From positions 77,055-86,445 of the forward strand of contig DAJR01000009.1 of NCBI GenBank assembly GCA_002496385.1: a DNA stretch of 9,391 nt, given 5' to 3'. This DNA is from Methanomassiliicoccales archaeon UBA147. GTDB lineage: Archaea > Thermoplasmatota > Thermoplasmata > SG8-5. Below the pieces are notes generated by a model. It did not search any database. It had not been told where the DNA came from and worked only from the letters and a program-made list of their open reading frames with translations. Positions 6,293 through 9,391 of the stretch are shown one piece after another (position 1 is the stretch's first letter; the number at the start of each line of letters is the position of its first letter). Position numbers and translations under genes: made by a program.

Positions 6293-7374
6293 GGTTCCGC
6301 CCCCAAGACTATCCTGGCTATATTTCTTCCGGCATGACCGTCGCCGTAGGGCGAGGGGGTTTCCGGTGTGCTGTGCACCTTGGCCTCTTCGGCGATTGCC
6401 AGGGCGACTGCTTCGGGAGCGGTGCCGACCACGGTGGCATAACCCGAGTCCACTGCTTCCGGCCGCTCTGTGCTCCTGCGGAACACGAGTACCCTTTTCC
6501 GGATGGAGGGGGAGGTTGCCTCTTCCTGTATGCCGCCCGAGTCGGTGAGGATAAACCTGCATCTTTTCATCAGAACCAGGAAATCGAAGTATCCGGCGGG
6601 CGGGAGCAGGCAGACATTGTCTGAACCAGCAAGCTTTTCATAGAGGCCGAACTGCCTTAGCATCTTCTCGGTTCTCGGATGAACTGGATAAACCGCCGGA
6701 AGCGGCGCGGCGACCAAGGCATCCACCAAACCGCCCAGCACCACCGGGTCGTCGACATTCTCGGCTCTGTGTGCGGTAACAAGGATGAAATCGTCAAACG
6801 GGACGCTGTCCATTACACCGCTCTTATCCGCGGCTACCCTGACATAGGTCTCGCACGCGTCTATGACCGTGTTGCCTGTCATGTGTATGCTGCCCCAAAC
6901 CTTCTCGGACTCCAGAATCCGGGCGGAGCTTGGGGTTGGGGCGAACAGAAGGTGGGAGATGTGGTCGGCTATCCTGCGGTTGTATTCTTCGGGCATGCGG
7001 CGGTCATTGCTCCGCAGGCCCGCCTCAACGTGCCCGACCTTAATCCCCATCTTTGCTGCTGTGAGCGCGCCTGAGAGGACGGTGTTGGTGTCGCCCTGGA
7101 CCAGCACGCAGTCCGGCTTTGAATCAATAAGGACCTTCTCCAGCCTGAACATGCACTCCGCGGTCTGGAAAGCCTGGCTGCCGGACCCGACTTTAAGGTA
7201 ATGATCCGGAGTTCTCACCCCCAGGTCCCTGATGAAACTTTCCGACAGAGCGTCATCATAATGCTGGCCGCTGTGGATGAGAATCGCCCTTTCGCCTTCC
7301 GACTCGAGGGCAAAGAGAAGAGGCGCCATTTTGATTATCTCGGGCCTGGTGCCCAACACGATCGCCGAGGTCAT
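6289..7374 (-). CDS. wecB: UDP-N-acetylglucosamine 2-epimerase (non-hydrolysing)
   Basis: A 361-residue GT-B-fold epimerase that interconverts UDP-GlcNAc and UDP-ManNAc, feeding WecC. Family motifs appear in order: GTRPEIIKMAPL (8-19), SGQHYD (35-40), QGDTNT (93-98), VEAGLRS (116-122), PEEYNRRI (128-135), HRAEN (202-206), PVHPRT (230-235), SGGIQEEA (279-286), STERPEA (301-307) and YGDGHA (343-348). Length is normal. It is the first gene of a wecB-wecC operon, with an ATGA overlap. The promoter's TATA box lies about 26 nt before the ATG, implying a leaderless mRNA. In methanogens the product sugar ManNAcA is a known N-glycan component, so an S-layer or pilin glycan is one possible destination; exopolysaccharide is another. 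Confidence 0.95.
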   Translation of the reverse strand: MTSAIVLGTRPEIIKMAPLLFALESEGERAILIHSGQHYDDALSESFIRDLGVRTPDHYLKVGSGSQAFQTAECMFRLEKVLIDSKPDCVLVQGDTNTVLSGALTAAKMGIKVGHVEAGLRSNDRRMPEEYNRRIADHISHLLFAPTPSSARILESEKVWGSIHMTGNTVIDACETYVRVAADKSGVMDSVPFDDFILVTAHRAENVDDPVVLGGLVDALVAAPLPAVYPVHPRTEKMLRQFGLYEKLAGSDNVCLLPPAGYFDFLVLMKRCRFILTDSGGIQEEATSPSIRKRVLVFRRSTERPEAVDSGYATVVGTAPEAVALAIAEEAKVHSTPETPSPYGDGHAGRNIARIVLGAEP

Positions 7375-7396
7375 GCGGGGGTATGAGTGTATCTTG

Positions 7397-7402
7397 AATA
7401 AA
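7397..7402 (-). promoter_or_regulatory. wecB: TATA box of wecB-wecC, leaderless
   Basis: The minus strand reads TTTATT centred near 7399.5, about 25.5 nt before the ATG at 7374, so the transcript should begin at the start codon. The hexamer forms the left arm of the palindrome ATAAAT-G-ATTTAT (7398-7410) in the divergent region shared with the RNase P gene. Confidence 0.5.
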
Positions 7403-7418
7403 TGATTTATCGTATATC

Positions 7419-7427
7419 TTAATTATA
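7419..7427 (+). promoter_or_regulatory. TATA box of the Rpp21-CRM operon
   Basis: TTAATTATA is centred near 7422.5, about 26 nt before the ATG at 7448, which points to leaderless translation from 7448. The upstream ATG at 7427 lies inside this box. Two other TATA-like strings (ATTTAT at 7405-7410 and TATATCTT at 7413-7420) could serve instead, but both would also place transcription after 7427. Confidence 0.45.
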
Positions 7428-7447
7428 TGAAGGTATATCGCCCAGTA

Positions 7448-7777
7448 ATGCGCAAGAACCGCTTCGAGAAGGCAAAGAACAAACGCCTGGGCATAGCGAG
7501 GGAGCGAATAGCCATGCTGTTGGACATGGCGGAAAAGCGGGCGCTGGCCGGGGAGATGGACCTTGCGAACAGGTATGCCCTGCTCGCAAGGAAGATAGGG
7601 ATGCGGTACAATCTGCCGATGCCGAAAGGGTTCAACCTCAGGTTCTGCAGGAGATGCCTGAAATACCTTGTGCCTGCCAGGAACGCGAGGTTCAGGACCT
7701 CGTCCGGAAGATTGAGCCGCCAGTGCCTGGAATGCGGCGCGGTCTACCGCATGCCGCTGAAGCCAAGGAGTTCGTAA
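7448..7777 (+). CDS. rnp4: ribonuclease P protein component 4 (Rpp21)
   Basis: A 109-residue archaeal RNase P subunit homologous to eukaryotic Rpp21. With Rpp29 it supports the S-domain of RNase P RNA during tRNA 5'-end maturation. The helical first half has the family pattern IARERIAMLL...DLANRYALLARKI (16-50). The second half is a zinc ribbon with two CxxC knuckles, C67/C70 (FCRRC) and C93/C96 (QCLECG), separated by a basic loop. I chose ATG 7448 over the in-frame ATG at 7427 because a good TATA box spans 7419-7427; using 7427 would add seven residues (MKVYRPV). The next gene begins one base after the stop, so the two form an operon. Confidence 0.9.
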   Translation: MRKNRFEKAKNKRLGIARERIAMLLDMAEKRALAGEMDLANRYALLARKIGMRYNLPMPKGFNLRFCRRCLKYLVPARNARFRTSSGRLSRQCLECGAVYRMPLKPRSS

Positions 7778-7778
7778 C

Positions 7779-8039
7779 ATGGACAAAACATTGAGGGACA
7801 GAAAGAGCATCGCAGCAAAACTGGAGGCCACGGTTCGCATGGGAAAATCAGGTGTCACAACCGCCCTGATCGAGGAGATAAAGGCCCAGGTCAAGAAGAA
7901 GGGAATGGTCAAGGTGAAATTGCTGGGCACCCGAAGGGAGGAGACCAAGCAGATTGCTGCCGAGCTGGCTCAGCGCTGCAACGCGGAACTGGTGGACGTC
8001 AGGGGAAACACAGTCAGCCTGTGGAAGAGATCTGAATGA
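7779..8039 (+). CDS. YhbY/CRM-domain RNA-binding protein
   Basis: An 86-residue stand-alone CRM domain protein of the YhbY family. Bacterial YhbY binds pre-ribosomal particles, and plant CRM proteins bind introns; archaeal members are assumed to act on ribosomal or other structured RNA. The basic loop MGKSGVT (21-27) carries the GxxG-like motif that contacts RNA, followed by the long helix TALIEEIKAQVKKKG and the strand VKVKLL. Length is typical for archaea. GGAG at 7767-7770, inside the end of the RNase P gene, is a Shine-Dalgarno site 8 nt before this ATG. Pairing with an RNase P subunit fits a joint role in RNA processing and ribosome assembly. Confidence 0.88.
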   Translation: MDKTLRDRKSIAAKLEATVRMGKSGVTTALIEEIKAQVKKKGMVKVKLLGTRREETKQIAAELAQRCNAELVDVRGNTVSLWKRSE

Positions 8040-8045
8040 CGATGA

Positions 8046-8053
8046 TTTTATAA
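8046..8053 (+). promoter_or_regulatory. TATA box of the alpha/beta hydrolase, leaderless
   Basis: TTTTATAA is centred near 8049.5, about 25.5 nt before the ATG at 8075 and only 7 nt after the stop of the CRM gene. It predicts an independent leaderless transcript and argues against the GTG at 8054, which lies beside the box. Confidence 0.6.
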
Positions 8054-8074
8054 GTGAAGTTTCATGCACCGGCG

Positions 8075-8776
8075 ATGCCGACCGTAAAAGTCAACGATAT
8101 CTCAATTAATTACGAGGTTCATGGGCAGGGCGATCCCCTGGTTCTGATAGGGGGGCTCGGAACCGATATCTCGATCTACAGGAAGATGATTGAGCAGTTC
8201 TCGGAAAAGTTCAAGGTGCTGGCCTTCGACAATCGCGGCGCCGGGCTTACGGACAAGCCAGACATCCCTTACACGATAGAGATGATGGCAGATGACACCG
8301 CTGCCCTCATGGCCTCTGCCGGCATTGAGCGGGCAAGCGTGCTGGGCACATCCCTGGGCGGGCGCATAGCCATGGCCCTGGCATTGAGGCACCCCCTCCG
8401 TGTCAACAAGTTGATTCTCACTTCCACGTTCGCAAGCCAACCGGAGAAGAAGCTTCCCAAGAGCTATCATGCCATCAAGCTCGCCACCGCATGGATAAGG
8501 CCAATCAGGAAGAAGACGCAGCCCTACTACGCCTTCGTCTGCCAGTTGGAGGCATCCCGGAAGTTTGTGTGCTCAGACAGGCTGGGAGAGATACAGGCTC
8601 AGACGCTGATACTGCATGGCCTGAAAGACAATATTGCGCCTTTCAAGCTGGCCGAAGAATTGCATGCGGGCATAGCCGGCTCGAAATTGATATCTTTCCA
8701 GGGGGGGCATGCCTTCCCTTTCATGCAGAGAGAACGCTTCATCACCGAGGTTCTCACATTTCTGGCAGATTACTGA
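8075..8776 (+). CDS. alpha/beta hydrolase
   Basis: A 233-residue alpha/beta-hydrolase-fold enzyme, probably cytoplasmic, of the esterase/enol-lactonase/peptidase-like group; the substrate is unknown. The catalytic triad is complete: nucleophile S93 in GTSLGG, D185 in HGLKDNIAP and H212 in GGHAFPF. The oxyanion-hole strand VLIGGLGTD (23-31) and the FDNRGAGLTD loop (51-60) match the family. The region between about 122 and 170, which carries the cap, is short and the whole protein is smaller than the common 260-290 residues, suggesting a reduced lid and open active site. ATG 8075 was preferred to GTG 8054 because of the TATA position; the homologous N-terminus (VKVNDISINYEVHG) also begins here. 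It follows the CRM gene but has its own promoter. Confidence 0.88.
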   Translation: MPTVKVNDISINYEVHGQGDPLVLIGGLGTDISIYRKMIEQFSEKFKVLAFDNRGAGLTDKPDIPYTIEMMADDTAALMASAGIERASVLGTSLGGRIAMALALRHPLRVNKLILTSTFASQPEKKLPKSYHAIKLATAWIRPIRKKTQPYYAFVCQLEASRKFVCSDRLGEIQAQTLILHGLKDNIAPFKLAEELHAGIAGSKLISFQGGHAFPFMQRERFITEVLTFLADY

Positions 8777-8785
8777 CAGCATGCA

Positions 8786-8820
8786 TTTTTGACATTTCCC
8801 TTTGGACCGCGCCCCTTTTC
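8786..8820 (+). terminator. possible pyrimidine-rich terminator after the hydrolase
   Basis: Starting 10 nt after the hydrolase stop, a T5 run (8786-8790) is followed by several further pyrimidine runs including CCCCTTTTC near 8812-8820. No clear hairpin is seen. T-rich tracts in this position are consistent with archaeal termination, but support is weak. Confidence 0.25.
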
Positions 8821-8850
8821 ATACACCCGGAAATGTTTCTCAATCCGATG

Positions 8851-8859
8851 TTTATAAAA
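8851..8859 (+). promoter_or_regulatory. TATA box of the receiver-domain gene
   Basis: TTTATAAAA centred at 8855 predicts transcription near 8881 and a leader of about 36 nt. This is the clearest non-leaderless promoter here, and the leader holds a good ribosome site. It also excludes the in-frame ATG at 8866, which would lie upstream of the transcript. Confidence 0.6.
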
Positions 8860-8904
8860 TAAGGGATGAACATAATATATGACGCTAACTTGCACGACTA
8901 CAAA

Positions 8905-8911
8905 GAGGTGA
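8905..8911 (+). promoter_or_regulatory. Shine-Dalgarno site of the receiver-domain gene
   Basis: GAGGTGA, a near-perfect match to the archaeal 16S rRNA tail complement, sits 5 nt before the ATG at 8917 and fixes that start. It contrasts with the neighbouring genes, most of which lack any ribosome site. Confidence 0.7.
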
Positions 8912-8916
8912 GAGGA

Positions 8917-9391
8917 ATGAGAATACTAATCGCAGATGGTAACAAGAGTTCAAGGGACAGACTGAAAAAGATATTGTCAAAAGCAGGCCACGAGGTATTT
9001 ATTGCCTCTGATGGCGTCGAAGCATTCCATGCCTATGAAGACAACAACATAGACATTGCTTTCATTGGTTGGACAATCCCCAAGATGAGCGGCACTGAAC
9101 TCTGCCTCAGGATCAGAGACTATAACCTCAAGACAAGCCATGTATCGTATCTTATCCTCGTTTCTGCAAAGTCCGAGAAGCACGACATGGTGGACGGCCT
9201 TGATGCCGGGGTGGATGATTTCGTCATCAAGCCATATTCAGAGAGTGTGATAGTCTCCCGTGTCCGGGTAGCCGAGAGGGTACTGGAAACTAAATACAAC
9301 AAGATTCCCAAGGTCACGCCCATCAAGGACAAGGAAATCCTGCCGGTGGCCATCCTGAACGAGGAGCACCGCCTGATACACAAGATTACCG
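8917..9391 (+). CDS. receiver-domain protein with degenerate phosphosite, 3' end outside window
   Basis: The 158 visible residues open with a CheY-like receiver fold (about 1-122). RILIADGN matches the first strand, but the usual acidic pair is D7-G8. DIAFIGWTIPKMSG aligns with the phosphoacceptor loop, but the Asp position is G51. S83 in LVSAKSE and K105 in DDFVIKPYS, the switch residues, are kept. Standard Asp phosphorylation therefore looks impossible, and this is probably a pseudo-receiver that acts by binding a partner or ligand. After a linker (about 123-140) the sequence ILPVAILNEEHRLIHKI resembles the first helix of hemerythrin/HHE domains with its EH pair, so a C-terminal metal-binding helical domain may follow. 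That part is inference because the window ends there. The gene has its own TATA box, a 36-nt leader and a strong ribosome site. No histidine kinase is adjacent in the window. Confidence 0.85.
   Translation, partial: MRILIADGNKSSRDRLKKILSKAGHEVFIASDGVEAFHAYEDNNIDIAFIGWTIPKMSGTELCLRIRDYNLKTSHVSYLILVSAKSEKHDMVDGLDAGVDDFVIKPYSESVIVSRVRVAERVLETKYNKIPKVTPIKDKEILPVAILNEEHRLIHKIT

Noticed and set aside
6293..6562. N-terminal extension of wecC
   Set aside because: The NAD-binding GLGYIG motif begins right after ATG 6292; the upstream part is wecB read in a second frame.
8866..8916. In-frame upstream ATG for the receiver gene
   Set aside because: It lies only 11 nt after the TATA centre, so it would precede the predicted transcript start; ATG 8917 has GAGGTGA in front and begins the first receiver strand directly.

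Overview
The window is archaeal. It carries the iron-sulfur large subunit of archaeal/eukaryotic-type primase, the RNase P protein Rpp21, an archaeal-type AK6/Fap7 kinase and a CDP-alcohol phosphatidyltransferase of the archaetidylinositol-phosphate synthase type. The promoters are archaeal TATA boxes, and several lie about 25-26 nt before the start codon, which implies leaderless mRNAs. Housekeeping genes of this kind, leaderless transcription and GGAG/GGTGA ribosome sites on non-leaderless genes suggest a euryarchaeal lineage, perhaps Thermoplasmatota-like. That placement is an inference and no marker gene here proves it.

Layout. 1-105: AT-rich spacer with an 18-bp direct repeat. 106-771 (-): fumarylacetoacetate-hydrolase family enzyme, divergent from 879-1949 (+) priL. 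1930-3089 (-): two-gene operon of an AK6/Fap7-type kinase followed by a membrane CDP-alcohol phosphotransferase, which overlaps priL tail to tail. 3298-5059 (+): hexapeptide acyltransferase and a GT4 glycosyltransferase. 5033-7374 (-): wecB-wecC operon making UDP-ManNAcA, converging on the glycosyltransferase. 7448-8039 (+): RNase P Rpp21 and a YhbY/CRM RNA-binding protein. 8075-8776 (+): alpha/beta hydrolase. 8917-9391 (+, cut by the window end): receiver-domain protein whose phosphoacceptor Asp is Gly, with the possible beginning of a hemerythrin-like domain.

How the genes fit together. 3298-7374 is a compact surface-glycan locus. WecB and WecC convert UDP-GlcNAc to UDP-ManNAc and then UDP-ManNAcA. 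A GT4 enzyme and an O/N-acyltransferase could transfer and decorate the sugar, for example on an S-layer N-glycan or exopolysaccharide. The flanks are information-processing genes (primase, RNase P, CRM protein, and an AK6 kinase whose eukaryotic relatives act in 40S maturation) plus a phospholipid head-group enzyme. No mobile element, CRISPR array, tRNA or rRNA gene was seen, and no gene-free stretch reaches 300 bp.

The least ordinary points are the degenerate receiver protein at the right edge, the substituted Walker-B position in the AK6 homologue, and the dense promoter and gene-end packing (leaderless starts, two convergent coding overlaps, a palindromic divergent promoter).
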